Source of the DNA: Crocinitomix sp044361315
Lineage (GTDB): Bacteria > Bacteroidota > Bacteroidia > Flavobacteriales_D > Crocinitomicaceae
Reading direction: 5' to 3'
NCBI GenBank assembly: GCA_044361315.1
Contig: JBIKJA010000014.1
Location: 1-64,000 of the forward strand
Length of the DNA stretch: 64,000 nt
The notes under the pieces are model-generated. The model was not told the DNA's origin, did no database searches, and saw only the letters and a program-made list of their open reading frames with translations. The position numbers and the translations under genes were made by a program. Positions 1-8,303 of the stretch are shown piece by piece. Each line of letters starts with the position of its first letter. Within the stretch, counting starts at the first letter, position 1.

Positions 1-35
1 TAAATAATGGTATTGGTATTTTCGCATAGAAAAAC

Positions 36-269
36 ATGATTTTTTCGTCAAAACAACTCGAAATAGCCCGCTATTACTTCGTTGCTTTTTCTCAAACTCA
101 AGCTTTTCTAGGCGATCTGAATGAAATTTAAAATCGAATCTCAGGTTATTACAGTGATGATGGCTTAGTTTTAGATGAAGAATTTCCTCTTTACAATCAA
201 GGAGAGGGGCGCTGTAAAGTCCATTTTACCTTCAATAAAGATTCTATGATAGTTCAAACAAGCCTGTAA
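36..269 (+). pseudogene. Interrupted short ORF, remnant of an unknown small protein
   Basis: From ATG at 36 the frame reads 31 residues to a TAA at 129-131, then continues in the same frame for 45 more codons to a TAA at 267-269. The second part (SDDGLVLDEEFPLYNQ, then a C-terminus with GRCKVHFTFNKDS) looks like genuine protein. Its basic/aromatic ending resembles the last strand of small Bacteroidota secreted proteins, but I cannot name a family. An in-frame TAG lies just upstream at 27-29. It sits at the edge of a decayed zone next to an integrase. It could be one gene killed by a nonsense mutation or chance reading. The rest of 1-329 shows nothing else. Confidence 0.3.
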
Positions 270-329
270 TCCTGCATATGGAGGGTTTGGGCTTGCTTTT
301 GACGACATATACAAGAAAAAATAACCCCT

Positions 330-1043
330 TTAGAAAGGTAAAATATCTTCTTCTGTCCAGCCTTCTGATTTGATGCCTTTAGACTCTTTGGAAATATTCA
401 TAGTGCTTGCAAAAGAGACTTGTTCTAGGTTAGCTGCTTGTTCTAGGTTAGCTGCTTGTTCTGGGTGGGCTTTTAAATATTCCTTTCTCTCATGTTCTTC
501 ATATAATTCTTTCCATGCATTCACTTCTTCTTTAGTCCAAAACTCATCAGGTGAGGGCAGTCCATCACAACTTGTCTTAACTAGCTTACTAGGCCCTTTA
601 AATAAATAGACAAAGTTTGGTTCTAAATTAGATACATCAATTGGTCCTTGACCGGCAGCGTTCAGTAATCTATGAATGAGATCATCTCTTTCCTGCGTAG
701 AGTTTGTGTAAAAAAAACATTCAATGTTCCATAATTGTTTAATCTTCCATCCATTGGTAAACTCAATTTCTAGTTTACTGATGTTATAGACATAGCGCTT
801 ACTGTCTAAGTAGTCTAAAAGTTCTACTGTATTCTTATGTTTTTTGCGCATCCACCTATATGGATTTACGTTGCTTTCACATTCACAACGGCCATTTCCC
901 ATCTGATAAAGTATCTTTTTACTTTTAATCTCTAAATCTTTAAAATGCAGCAGCAACCAAGAGTTTGACGTGGTATCCGCATTTAGGCTAAAGCTTTTAT
1001 GATTGGAGAGAAGTTCTATGTCACTAAATAAATAGATCCACAT
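330..1043 (-). CDS. Hypothetical protein with short C-terminal repeat
   Basis: Not recognised. From ATG at 1043 the protein has 237 residues. The frame stays open to a TTG at 1112 (23 more residues), so the start is uncertain. It has no signal peptide or membrane helix, is rich in aromatic residues, and begins WIYLFSDIELL, which suggests a soluble cytoplasmic protein. Near the C-terminus the segment HPEQAANLEQAANLEQ is encoded by an 18-bp tandem repeat. It ends with an acidic tail, WTEEDILPF. It lies 174 bp downstream of the integrase on the same strand, so it may be cargo of a small integrated element. That link is inference from position only. Confidence 0.6.
   Translation of the reverse strand: MWIYLFSDIELLSNHKSFSLNADTTSNSWLLLHFKDLEIKSKKILYQMGNGRCECESNVNPYRWMRKKHKNTVELLDYLDSKRYVYNISKLEIEFTNGWKIKQLWNIECFFYTNSTQERDDLIHRLLNAAGQGPIDVSNLEPNFVYLFKGPSKLVKTSCDGLPSPDEFWTKEEVNAWKELYEEHERKEYLKAHPEQAANLEQAANLEQVSFASTMNISKESKGIKSEGWTEEDILPF
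419..463. repeat. 18-bp tandem repeat inside the hypothetical gene
   Basis: Two perfect copies of an 18-bp unit (419-436 and 437-454), each beginning cttgttctaggttag, are followed by a partial third copy at 455-463. The length keeps the reading frame, adding six residues (EQAANL) per unit. It could vary in copy number by slippage. Confidence 0.85.
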
Positions 1044-1217
1044 ATTGTTAAGTTTGTTTTCATTTAAATCAAATGTAACAAATAATACACTAATTTTATT
1101 CTTTACTATCAAATTATGGACAGAACCTTAACACGCCATACATTATTCTTTTAATTTAAACCCTTGGATTCGAACCATTAACCCCTTAATTATAAATCAT
1201 GAATTTTTCTACATTCA

Positions 1218-2471
1218 TTAAAAATACTCCCCGTACTTCCTAGCCGTCAATTCCGCATCCAACTTCAAGTATTTTAGAAAGTTCCGCTCTGTCCTATGCC
1301 CACTAAATTTCATAATAGCTTGTGCCGGCATGCCTTTTAGAAATTTTAAAGTGCAAAAAGTTCTACGACAAGTATGCGATGAAACTTCTTGATATCGATA
1401 TCGAATTTCAGTTGTCATTTTCCCAGAAACTTCTCGCTGATACTTCACCTCTTTTTTGAATTCAGCTTTCTCACAAACCGTCCTGATAATTTGATTAAAA
1501 TAGGTCACTGTTTCATTTCCTAATTTCGGGATGTCGTTTCCATTCCTTTTTAACACTTCTGAAAACCGCTCACTCACGGGAATAATAATTTTATTGTTGC
1601 TGTACCCCGAAGTCTTTTTGGGTGAAAATGTCAAATACCCGTCATTAATGTGATCTATATTCATTCTCATAAAATCGCTAAATCGCAAACCCGTCTCACA
1701 TCCAATGATAAACAAGTCACGAACTTTACGTTCTTTCACATCTTCCAATTCGAGACCCATCAATTTTACCAATTCAGCTTCCGTCATATAGATGTTGTCA
1801 ACCTCCTCCATAAGCGTTGGAAATCTTTTCAAAGTAAATCTTTCATAATGTCCATTATCAAAGCTCCAGTTTAAAAACACCTTCAAGTTCTTATTTTGTT
1901 TTCCAACCGTGTTGAGACTCATACCCTTCTCTCCTTTCGCATTCAGCGCTTCAAATTTCAAGTAGCGCTCCCAATTAATGATAAACTCATTTTTAGGATC
2001 TTTTATAAGAAGAAACGTCAAAGGACGTTTCATTTTTAATTCAACTTGAGTCAAATGTTTGCGCAATGAATAATGATAATCTTTTACATCGGAAAGCTGA
2101 TTTCGCTTCGCACTTACAAAATCCTCAAAATGATCCCAAAAAGTGTTTATTTTCTTATCTATTATAGGAGAGTCTTTTGATGCGCGAAATTCATCTCTGA
2201 ATTGTTTTGGATTTAAGATAACTCCTTCGGCCCTATGGTTCTCATAAACAGTTTTCATTACTTCCTTAATTCTCATTAAGTCGCTGTTTATTTCCTTATA
2301 TTCTTTGAACTCCATCAACTCTTTTACAAGCTCTTTCCTACTATTCCAAAATTTTGATGGTATCTTTATATCAGTCGAAATCTTCACACGATGGCCATAA
2401 TAACTTGCAAATGCATAAATTGTAGTTCTTTCTGCGAGTGGATCTCTAAGGTAGTAGTGGAATTCAGCCAT
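1218..2471 (-). CDS. Tyrosine site-specific recombinase (phage-type integrase)
   Basis: The protein has 417 residues, typical of Bacteroidota mobile-element integrases. An N-terminal arm-binding region (about 1-95) is followed by a SAM-like core-binding domain (about 105-215) and the catalytic domain. The active-site set is complete: Arg263 in TGLRFSD, Lys285/286 in SPKKTSG, His366 and Arg369 in SSHTCRRTF, His392 in SGHRT, and the nucleophile Tyr401 in FLKYLK. It catalyses strand exchange through a 3'-phosphotyrosine. The ATG at 2471 is preceded by tandem GTGGACAGT repeats and a TATCTTTG -7 element at 2533-2540. Neighbours are an unknown gene and broken gene fragments, which fits a decayed integrated element. 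It is clearly distinct from the XerC/D-like gene at 29924-30805. Confidence 0.93.
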   Translation of the reverse strand: MAEFHYYLRDPLAERTTIYAFASYYGHRVKISTDIKIPSKFWNSRKELVKELMEFKEYKEINSDLMRIKEVMKTVYENHRAEGVILNPKQFRDEFRASKDSPIIDKKINTFWDHFEDFVSAKRNQLSDVKDYHYSLRKHLTQVELKMKRPLTFLLIKDPKNEFIINWERYLKFEALNAKGEKGMSLNTVGKQNKNLKVFLNWSFDNGHYERFTLKRFPTLMEEVDNIYMTEAELVKLMGLELEDVKERKVRDLFIIGCETGLRFSDFMRMNIDHINDGYLTFSPKKTSGYSNNKIIIPVSERFSEVLKRNGNDIPKLGNETVTYFNQIIRTVCEKAEFKKEVKYQREVSGKMTTEIRYRYQEVSSHTCRRTFCTLKFLKGMPAQAIMKFSGHRTERNFLKYLKLDAELTARKYGEYF

Positions 2472-2490
2472 ACTTCTAAATTTTAAAACT

Positions 2491-2511
2491 GTGGACAGTA
2501 TCGTGGACAGT
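2491..2511. repeat. Direct repeat GTGGACAGT x2 upstream of the integrase
   Basis: Two identical 9-mers occur at 2491-2499 and 2503-2511, a 12-bp period, in the 5' leader of the integrase. This arrangement is common for integrase arm sites or operator half-sites. A related string, atggacag, occurs at about 1116-1123 beyond the far end of the integrase gene. Confidence 0.6.
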
Positions 2512-2532
2512 TTGTCTTACTTTTAGTTTTCT

Positions 2533-2540
2533 CAAAGATA
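2533..2540 (-). promoter_or_regulatory. Candidate promoter -7 element of the integrase
   Basis: The minus strand reads TATCTTTG, an exact match to the Bacteroidota TAnnTTTG -7 consensus, about 62 bp upstream of the integrase ATG. No clear TTG element is seen at -33, so this is a moderate call. Confidence 0.45.
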
Positions 2541-2646
2541 GAATTAAATTTATAATATTACTACATTTACCATATTATATAAGGGTTACAGGGGTAATAT
2601 TAAAGAACAATAGAGAGCTTCCGAAAGCCCAATAAAACCGTTTTCC

Positions 2647-2665
2647 GCGGTCCCGTCCAGACCGC
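2647..2665. other. GC-rich hairpin, possible attachment-site relic
   Basis: The perfect 6-bp inverted repeat gcggtc/gaccgc (2647-2652 and 2660-2665) surrounds a 7-nt loop and lies in an unusually GC-rich patch of an AT-rich intergenic region about 180 bp upstream of the integrase. The string cccgtccagaccgcca looks like a tRNA 3' end, but no matching 5' half exists here. It could be an att core or a leftover tRNA end. Confidence 0.3.
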
Positions 2666-2710
2666 CAGTTCAAAAGAATAAAAAATAAGCCTCTATGGCT
2701 GGAGGATTAG

Positions 2711-2757
2711 AAACCCCTAAGGTGTATCAAATACCTTAGGGGTTTTGTTTTTTATTG
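2711..2757 (+). terminator. Strong intrinsic terminator, plus strand, without an obvious gene
   Basis: A 13-bp perfect stem (2711-2723 and 2733-2745) encloses a 9-nt loop and is followed on the plus strand by a T-rich tract. No plus-strand coding gene lies upstream within 2.4 kb, because the integrase runs the other way. It must therefore end a lost gene or an unrecognised RNA. Confidence 0.75.
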
Positions 2758-2783
2758 CGGTTTTGGTTTGTAATGCAGATGGA

Positions 2784-2851
2784 GATAAATATCGCTATAA
2801 TTTTTGTTCGGAGAAGGATGAATATCCTTCTCTGCGATGATAAATATCGCT
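2784..2851. repeat. REP-like cluster of small palindromes
   Basis: The 13-mer gataaatatcgct occurs at 2784-2796 and 2839-2851. Between and over these lie two adjacent hairpins: gagaaggat/atccttctc (2811-2819, 2824-2832, 4-nt loop) and gcgat/atcgc (2834-2838, 2846-2850). Both share a GAT...ATC centre with different arms, a pattern reminiscent of the palindromic intergenic repeats of Bacteroidota. No transposase is nearby. Confidence 0.5.
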
Positions 2852-2938
2852 GGGTAAATAAATTTGACAACCACCTAAAAATTAAAATTCTCCCTATCTT
2901 GGCTTTCACTTAACGTAAGTAAAAAACATGTAGATCTT

Positions 2939-2977
2939 ATGAAAAACTGGAAAAACACATTGCTCTTCACAGTCTAG
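2939..2977 (+). pseudogene. Truncated start of a lost secreted-protein gene
   Basis: ATG at 2939 opens MKNWKNTLLFTV, a normal start for a signal peptide (basic n-region, then hydrophobic). It stops at TAG 2975-2977, exactly where the homology of the opposite-strand regulator remnant ends. A TATCTTGG -7-like element lies at 2895-2902. The simplest reading is a deletion that joined the first 12 codons of one gene to the interior of another. Confidence 0.4.
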
Positions 2978-3189
2978 GCGCCAATTATTGAACCTGGATA
3001 CCCAAATCGGATGGTGTGTTCAGCTTCACCATCTACCATATAAATACGCACACTGCCAGAAACAATAAAATAGAGATGGGTGTCGTTTTTCCCGTGTTCG
3101 ACCAGAAATTCGTTCCGCTCAAAAACTCGTTCAAACTACCAAAACTGGTTAGTTTCGATATAATTAACAAGGGATTCTATTGGATTCAT
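2974..3189 (-). pseudogene. Truncated and interrupted Crp/Fnr-type regulator
   Basis: Reading the minus strand from ATG at 3189 gives 71 residues with one in-frame TAG at codon 18 (3136-3138). The sequence is recognisably the cyclic-nucleotide-binding (cupin) N-terminus of a Crp/Fnr-family regulator: NEFLVEHGKND, LYFIVSGSVRIYMVDG, EHTIRFGYPGSIIGA. The remaining barrel, dimer helix and helix-turn-helix are missing, because the frame ends at 2974. Family members are about 190 residues long, so roughly two thirds is lost. It is non-functional as a regulator. Confidence 0.75.
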
Positions 3190-3236
3190 CAGTGAATTTA
3201 TATTTGTACCTTGTTTTTATCAAAACTCTTTGATAA

Positions 3237-5396
3237 TTATTCTTTTATTCCTTCTAAATCAAGTAAAAAGGTATATTCCATAGCAATTTCTTTGTAACGT
3301 TGAAATCTACCTGAAGCGCCGCCGTGTCCAACGTCCAAATTACAACGCATTAACAGTAACTTATCATCAGTTTTTAAGGTACGCAATTTCGCAATCCATT
3401 TAGCAGGTTCCCAATATTGTACTTGGCTGTCCCAATAACCTGTAGTGATTAATAGATTTGGATAATTTTGTGCTTTTACGTTGTCGTACGGCGAGTATGA
3501 TTTAATGTAATCGTAATATTCTTTCACTTTTGGATTTCCCCATTCATCAAATTCGCCAGTGGTTAACGGAATTGTTTCATCTAACATGGTTGCTACCGCA
3601 TCTACAAAGGGAACCTGAGCAATAACACCATTCCACAAACTTGGTTCCATGTTGACAACGGCACCCATTAATAAACCTCCTGCGCTACCACCCTGTGCAT
3701 ACAAGTGTGCAGAGGAAGTGTATTTTTGCGCAACCAAATGTTTTCCGCAATCAATAAAATCGTAAAAGGTGTTTTTCTTATTTAAGAGTTTTCCATTTTC
3801 GTACCACTCTCTACCCATTTCCTGCCCACCACGAATGTGTGCAATGGCAAAAGCAAAACCTCGATCCAATAAACTTAAACGAACCGAACTAAAAGTTGGA
3901 TCCATTGAATATCCATACGAACCATAGGCATACAATAAAAGTGGGGCGTTACCATCCTTGTTAAATCCTTTTTTGTACACAATAGAAATTGGAATTTGAA
4001 CCCCATCGCGAGAGGTTGCATAAATCCGTTCAGAGGTATAATTCGATGCGTCAAACTTACCACCTAAAACTTGCTGTTGTTTTTTGGTCTCCCGTTTTTT
4101 TGTAACCATATTGTAATCATACACCGTATTTGGTGTGGTGAGAGAAGTATAACCAATCCGAATTTCATCGGTATTAAATTCAGGATTATCAAAGGTGTAA
4201 GTCAAATAAGCAGGGTCGCTAAATTCGATGTAATGCTCTGATTTATCCGCCCAATCAATCACTCTTAAATGAGTCAATCCATTTTTACGTTCGGTAACGA
4301 CAAGGTGTTTTTGAAAGATATCAATGGATTCGAGCAATACGTTTGAACGATGCGGAATAACTTCTACCCAATTTTCCTTTTCAGTTATGGCAACAGGTGT
4401 CTTAACGAGTCTAAAATTTTTCGCTTGATAATTGGTGGTAATGTAAAAATCATCGCCATAATGATCGATCGAGTATTCCAGATCTCGCTGACGAGGTTGT
4501 ACTATTTTCCATTGGCCATCAGGGTTATTAGCATCCAAAAATCGATATTCAGACGACAAGGTTTGAGTAGAACCAATCATTAAATATTTTCGTGATTTTG
4601 TTTTGTAAATAAAACATGAAAAGGTTTCATCTTTTTCTTCAAACACTAATTTATCAGCACTGGATTTTGTACCAATGACGTGGCTATAAATTTGATTAGA
4701 TCGCAACGTAACGGGATCCATTTTCGTATAAAAGATGGTTTTATTGTCGTTTGCCCAAGTGATTCCGCCGTTGGAATTTTCGATTTTATCTTGATACACT
4801 TCGCCTGTTTTAAGATTTTTTAGGAAGATGGTGTATTGTCGCCGCGAAACATAGTCAACACTATAAGCTAAAATTTCGTTGTTTTCGCTTACGGTATAAT
4901 CGCCAATGGCAAAATAGGATTTATTTTTACCCATTTCTGGGCCATTTAACATTATTTCTTCCGTTTCTGATCCAACGACTTTTCTACAATAAAAAGGATA
5001 GTCTTGTCCTTCCTCGAACCGCGAATAGTATGAATATCCATTAATAGTGACAGGCACAGATTCATCATCCTGTTTAATTCTGGCGATGATTTCTTCATAA
5101 ATGGCAGTTTGAAGCTGCTCTGTATGCTTCATTTTTTTATCCAAATACTCGTTTTCAGCATTTAGATAATCCAAAACATCTTTGGTGTGTTGGTTTGGTT
5201 TTTTTGCGTTTTTTTCTTCATCAGACAAACGCATCCAAAAATAATTATCGATTAGGGTGTCATTATGGGTGATGATTTTGTGCTCGAGCACTTTTGCTTT
5301 GGGAGGTTGAACGCTTCCCGATTGATCTTGTTGCATATTATTGGTTGTTGAACAGGCAATTAAAAATAGTGTGGTACTAAATGCATAGCGTTTCAT
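3237..5396 (-). CDS. Oligopeptidase B-type S9 serine peptidase, lipoprotein
   Basis: The protein has 719 residues, the usual length for protease II/oligopeptidase B. It cleaves short peptides, in this family typically after basic residues. An N-terminal signal with lipobox-like LIAC (Cys15) suggests a membrane-anchored periplasmic or surface form. Residues about 30-440 form the beta-propeller cap and about 450-719 the alpha/beta-hydrolase domain. The catalytic triad is visible: Ser571 in GGSAGG, Asp656 in GYWDSQV, His691 in DVGHGG. The oligopeptidase B signatures IRGG and YWEPAKW are present. It is a stand-alone gene, with SulP upstream on the same strand after a 90-bp gap. Function is assigned with confidence; the exact specificity is inferred from the family. 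Confidence 0.93.
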   Translation of the reverse strand: MKRYAFSTTLFLIACSTTNNMQQDQSGSVQPPKAKVLEHKIITHNDTLIDNYFWMRLSDEEKNAKKPNQHTKDVLDYLNAENEYLDKKMKHTEQLQTAIYEEIIARIKQDDESVPVTINGYSYYSRFEEGQDYPFYCRKVVGSETEEIMLNGPEMGKNKSYFAIGDYTVSENNEILAYSVDYVSRRQYTIFLKNLKTGEVYQDKIENSNGGITWANDNKTIFYTKMDPVTLRSNQIYSHVIGTKSSADKLVFEEKDETFSCFIYKTKSRKYLMIGSTQTLSSEYRFLDANNPDGQWKIVQPRQRDLEYSIDHYGDDFYITTNYQAKNFRLVKTPVAITEKENWVEVIPHRSNVLLESIDIFQKHLVVTERKNGLTHLRVIDWADKSEHYIEFSDPAYLTYTFDNPEFNTDEIRIGYTSLTTPNTVYDYNMVTKKRETKKQQQVLGGKFDASNYTSERIYATSRDGVQIPISIVYKKGFNKDGNAPLLLYAYGSYGYSMDPTFSSVRLSLLDRGFAFAIAHIRGGQEMGREWYENGKLLNKKNTFYDFIDCGKHLVAQKYTSSAHLYAQGGSAGGLLMGAVVNMEPSLWNGVIAQVPFVDAVATMLDETIPLTTGEFDEWGNPKVKEYYDYIKSYSPYDNVKAQNYPNLLITTGYWDSQVQYWEPAKWIAKLRTLKTDDKLLLMRCNLDVGHGGASGRFQRYKEIAMEYTFLLDLEGIKE

Positions 5397-5485
5397 TGTT
5401 CCGACTTTTGGTTGGATAAAAATAAAAATTAAAATAGATCAATCCACATAAACCAAAAAATTAAACAGCACTCTTAACTAAGTAA

Positions 5486-7195
5486 CTATGATAGATTGGA
5501 TTGTAGCGTAATATCTGAGTGATCGATTGGATTTTTTGACTGAAAGTAGGAAATAGCATCTTCGATGGACAAGAAAAAATTAACTTCTCCAATCTTTGAC
5601 CTCAATCCACTCCTCCGAAGCACGTCCCTTACCGGCCCAATTACGCTGGTCATATAAAAAATAATTCCTCTTGTTTTATACTCCTCTACCAGATCAGTCA
5701 AAGCAGTAACAGCAGATGAATCCATTCCGTTTATTCCCCGCGCATCAAGAATGACGACTTTTAAGTTTGTTCGTTTTTTTTCCAAGTCTTTTAAACGATC
5801 TTGAAAAAAACGGGTGTTGGCATAAAACAATTGCGCATCCAACCGCACAATCAACATTTCGTTATTGACCTCGCATTTTTTAAACCGCTCGACATTTAAA
5901 TAGGTATTGGAAGCAGGATCTAAACCTAATTCCGCGATGTGGGGATAAGACACACGAATTAAAAGACCAACAATAGAAATGACCACCCCCACAATAATTC
6001 CTTCTTTTACACCCAACACCAAGGTTGCAATCGCCGTAATCAAAAACATGAAAAAATCTTTGCGATCAGTTTTCCAAAGGTGTTTTATTTCTTTGACATC
6101 AATTAAGCCTGCCACCGCAACGATGATGATGGACGCTAAAATAACCAGTGGTAAATAATAGAAATAATCCATTAAAAACAAAAGTGTCAAGATCACCAAG
6201 CTCGCACTTATAATGCTTGACAACTGTGTTTTAGCCCCTGATTGATCGTTTACTGCACTTCTTGAAAATCCACCATTGGTTGGCAAAGATTGGAAAAACG
6301 AGCCACCAATATTTGCGATGCCCAAGGCCACCAATTCTTGACTTGGATTGATTTGATAATTTTTATGCTTTTTTTGAATTGATTTTGCCACCGCTATTGA
6401 TTCGGCAAAGCCAACCAAAGCAATGGTTAAGGCAATTGGGAGCAATTGGTTAAAGGAGTCTAAATTAATAGTTGGCACACTAAATGACGGAAATCCACTT
6501 GGAACTTCTTTTAGCAATGAGATACCATAAATTTCTAAATTCAAAAAATAACCAATTGCCAAGCCAATAAGCACAAGGATGATGGGAAACGGGATACGTC
6601 TATCTATTTTTCGTAAAATGATGATGAGCACAATGCTACTCAATCCTATTAACAAAGCAAGCCAACTTATTTGATTGAATTGGGAGCCAATTTGATAAAT
6701 GACTTCATGTACCTTTCCGTTGGAGATATTTACCTCCAAAAGGTATTTAAATTGACTAAATGCAATGTAAATCGCGGCAGCCGTGGTGAATCCTGCCATG
6801 ACAGGCGAAGAGATGAAATTGACCAAAAAGCCCATTCGCAATAAACCCATTAATAACCTAATTACCCCAACCATGAGGGAAAGAGTGATGACTAAGGCAA
6901 GGTATTGGTCGGTTCCTGGCTGTGCCAAAACGCCAATTCCACTTGAAATTAAGAGAGCCACCATAGCAACTGGGCCTACGGATAATTGGCGTGAGGTGCC
7001 AAAAACAGCGTATAAAAGTAAAGGAATGGTGGATGCGTATAAACCATAAATTGGTGGTAAACCTGCAAGCATAGCATAAGCCATTCCTTGCGGAACCAGC
7101 ATGACACCGACAATTATTCCCGCGAAAAAATCTCCTGAAAAATCAGCTTTTTGATAGTTCGGTAACCACTTGGTTATTGGAATAACTTTCTTCAT
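5486..7195 (-). CDS. SulP-family anion transporter with STAS domain
   Basis: The protein has 569 residues from ATG 7195; a GTG six codons further upstream is less likely. It begins with the conserved SulP N-terminal region (PITKWLPNYQKADFSGDFFAGIIVGVMLVPQGMAYAMLAGLPP). It then has many hydrophobic helices through about residue 430, and ends with a soluble STAS domain (about 445-560, with the VVILDARGINGMDSSA loop). SulP proteins move sulfate, bicarbonate or other anions across the inner membrane, often with sodium or protons. The substrate cannot be read from sequence, and no carbonic anhydrase or sulfate-assimilation gene is adjacent. Confidence 0.93.
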   Translation of the reverse strand: MKKVIPITKWLPNYQKADFSGDFFAGIIVGVMLVPQGMAYAMLAGLPPIYGLYASTIPLLLYAVFGTSRQLSVGPVAMVALLISSGIGVLAQPGTDQYLALVITLSLMVGVIRLLMGLLRMGFLVNFISSPVMAGFTTAAAIYIAFSQFKYLLEVNISNGKVHEVIYQIGSQFNQISWLALLIGLSSIVLIIILRKIDRRIPFPIILVLIGLAIGYFLNLEIYGISLLKEVPSGFPSFSVPTINLDSFNQLLPIALTIALVGFAESIAVAKSIQKKHKNYQINPSQELVALGIANIGGSFFQSLPTNGGFSRSAVNDQSGAKTQLSSIISASLVILTLLFLMDYFYYLPLVILASIIIVAVAGLIDVKEIKHLWKTDRKDFFMFLITAIATLVLGVKEGIIVGVVISIVGLLIRVSYPHIAELGLDPASNTYLNVERFKKCEVNNEMLIVRLDAQLFYANTRFFQDRLKDLEKKRTNLKVVILDARGINGMDSSAVTALTDLVEEYKTRGIIFYMTSVIGPVRDVLRRSGLRSKIGEVNFFLSIEDAISYFQSKNPIDHSDITLQSNLS

Positions 7196-7443
7196 TGCCC
7201 CCAAATTTAGCACTTTAAATATAAGTAAACGGTGATTAATGTCACCAACCAGAAAATATTTGCGAATAATTGTGAAATCTGTAAGGCATGCTTGTATCTG
7301 CTGGTGGGAGATAAATTTTAACTTTGTTTATAGTTAGTTTTTAAAAAAAATAAAAGTATCCGATTAATGAATAATTTTGTGGGATAGTTTTACTCGAACT
7401 TTACGATGAATCCTAAGCATTGAAAAAGTTTAATTGAAATAAA

Positions 7444-8256
7444 ATGCCACAACAAATTAACATTTTAGGCCTTGGATGGCTAGGATTGCCTTTAGCTAAG
7501 GTTTTGTTTGAAAAAGGATACAAAATTACGGGAAGTACAAGATCTGCTAAAAAATCAATGCGTTTATTACGCTCTAACTATACTATTAAGATTATAAAAG
7601 CGAGTAAAAATACCGTAGAAGGTAATTGGAAAAATTTTATAGAAGGTACGGATGTGTTGGTAATAAATTTACCGCCTGACAGTAAAAATAATAACGAAGG
7701 TTATTATCCGATGGTGATTGATCAGATTTCTCAGCGATGTGATCCAGAAACGAAAGTTGTTTTTATTAGTTCGACCTCTGTGTATGGCGACACAAATGAA
7801 ATTGTAACGGAAGAAACACTGCCACAACCGAGCAAAAAATCAGGAAGTGCTGTGCTTTCGGCAGAAAAGGTAATTGTGGATTATTTTGGAAGAAATGCCA
7901 CTATTTTGCGTTTTGCGGGCCTTTGTGGCGAAGATCGGCATCCAGTTCGCTCTATTTCAGGTAATCGATTAAAAAATCCTTCTGGAAAAATAAATTTAAT
8001 TCATTTAAACGATTGTATTTCGTTGATTACTGGTGTGATTGAAAAAAATCATTTTGGAGATGTCATTAATGGTTGCGCAGATGAACACCCAACTAGGGAG
8101 GATTTTTACACCAAGGCTTGTTTTGATTTAGGGATTGAACAACCCTATTTTGAAGCAGCTAGGCAAGAAAATTGGAAAATTGTTTCGAATGAAAAATCGA
8201 AACGAATTTTTGGAATTAATTATTTAAACCCAAACGATTTTTTAACTCAGCCATAA
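7444..8256 (+). CDS. NAD(P)-dependent epimerase/dehydratase-like protein (SDR)
   Basis: The protein has 270 residues. The N-terminal GLGWLGLPLAKVLFEKGY is a GxGxxG Rossmann dinucleotide-binding loop. A central FISSTSVYGD segment is typical of extended short-chain dehydrogenases of the YeeZ-like group. That group binds a nucleotide cofactor but often lacks a proven sugar substrate, and the active-site YxxxK is not obvious here. It is cytoplasmic, with no signal peptide. A TAATTTTG -7-like element lies at 7372-7379. The next gene starts 47 bp downstream but encodes an exported enzyme, so a shared operon is possible but functionally unclear. Confidence 0.8.
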   Translation: MPQQINILGLGWLGLPLAKVLFEKGYKITGSTRSAKKSMRLLRSNYTIKIIKASKNTVEGNWKNFIEGTDVLVINLPPDSKNNNEGYYPMVIDQISQRCDPETKVVFISSTSVYGDTNEIVTEETLPQPSKKSGSAVLSAEKVIVDYFGRNATILRFAGLCGEDRHPVRSISGNRLKNPSGKINLIHLNDCISLITGVIEKNHFGDVINGCADEHPTREDFYTKACFDLGIEQPYFEAARQENWKIVSNEKSKRIFGINYLNPNDFLTQP

Positions 8257-8303
8257 TTTTTTAATTGCGTAGGATGTTAATTCAAGATTAAATAATATCT
8301 TGG

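Noticed and set aside
419..463. Possible CRISPR repeat
   Set aside because: The units are directly adjacent with no spacers and keep the reading frame of a gene.
370..609. Plus-strand 79-residue ORF
   Set aside because: It is antisense to the hypothetical gene and exists because the tandem repeat lacks stops in that frame; no protein-like features.
1165..1190. A tRNA T-arm-like string (ggattcgaacc) after the integrase gene
   Set aside because: Only the T-loop consensus is present; the T stem pairs for three bases and no acceptor or anticodon arm surrounds it. It could be an att relic but is too short to call.
2620..2666. tRNA or tmRNA gene ending in cccgtccagaccgcca
   Set aside because: No 5' half able to pair with the supposed acceptor strand lies within 120 bp; listed only as a GC-rich hairpin.
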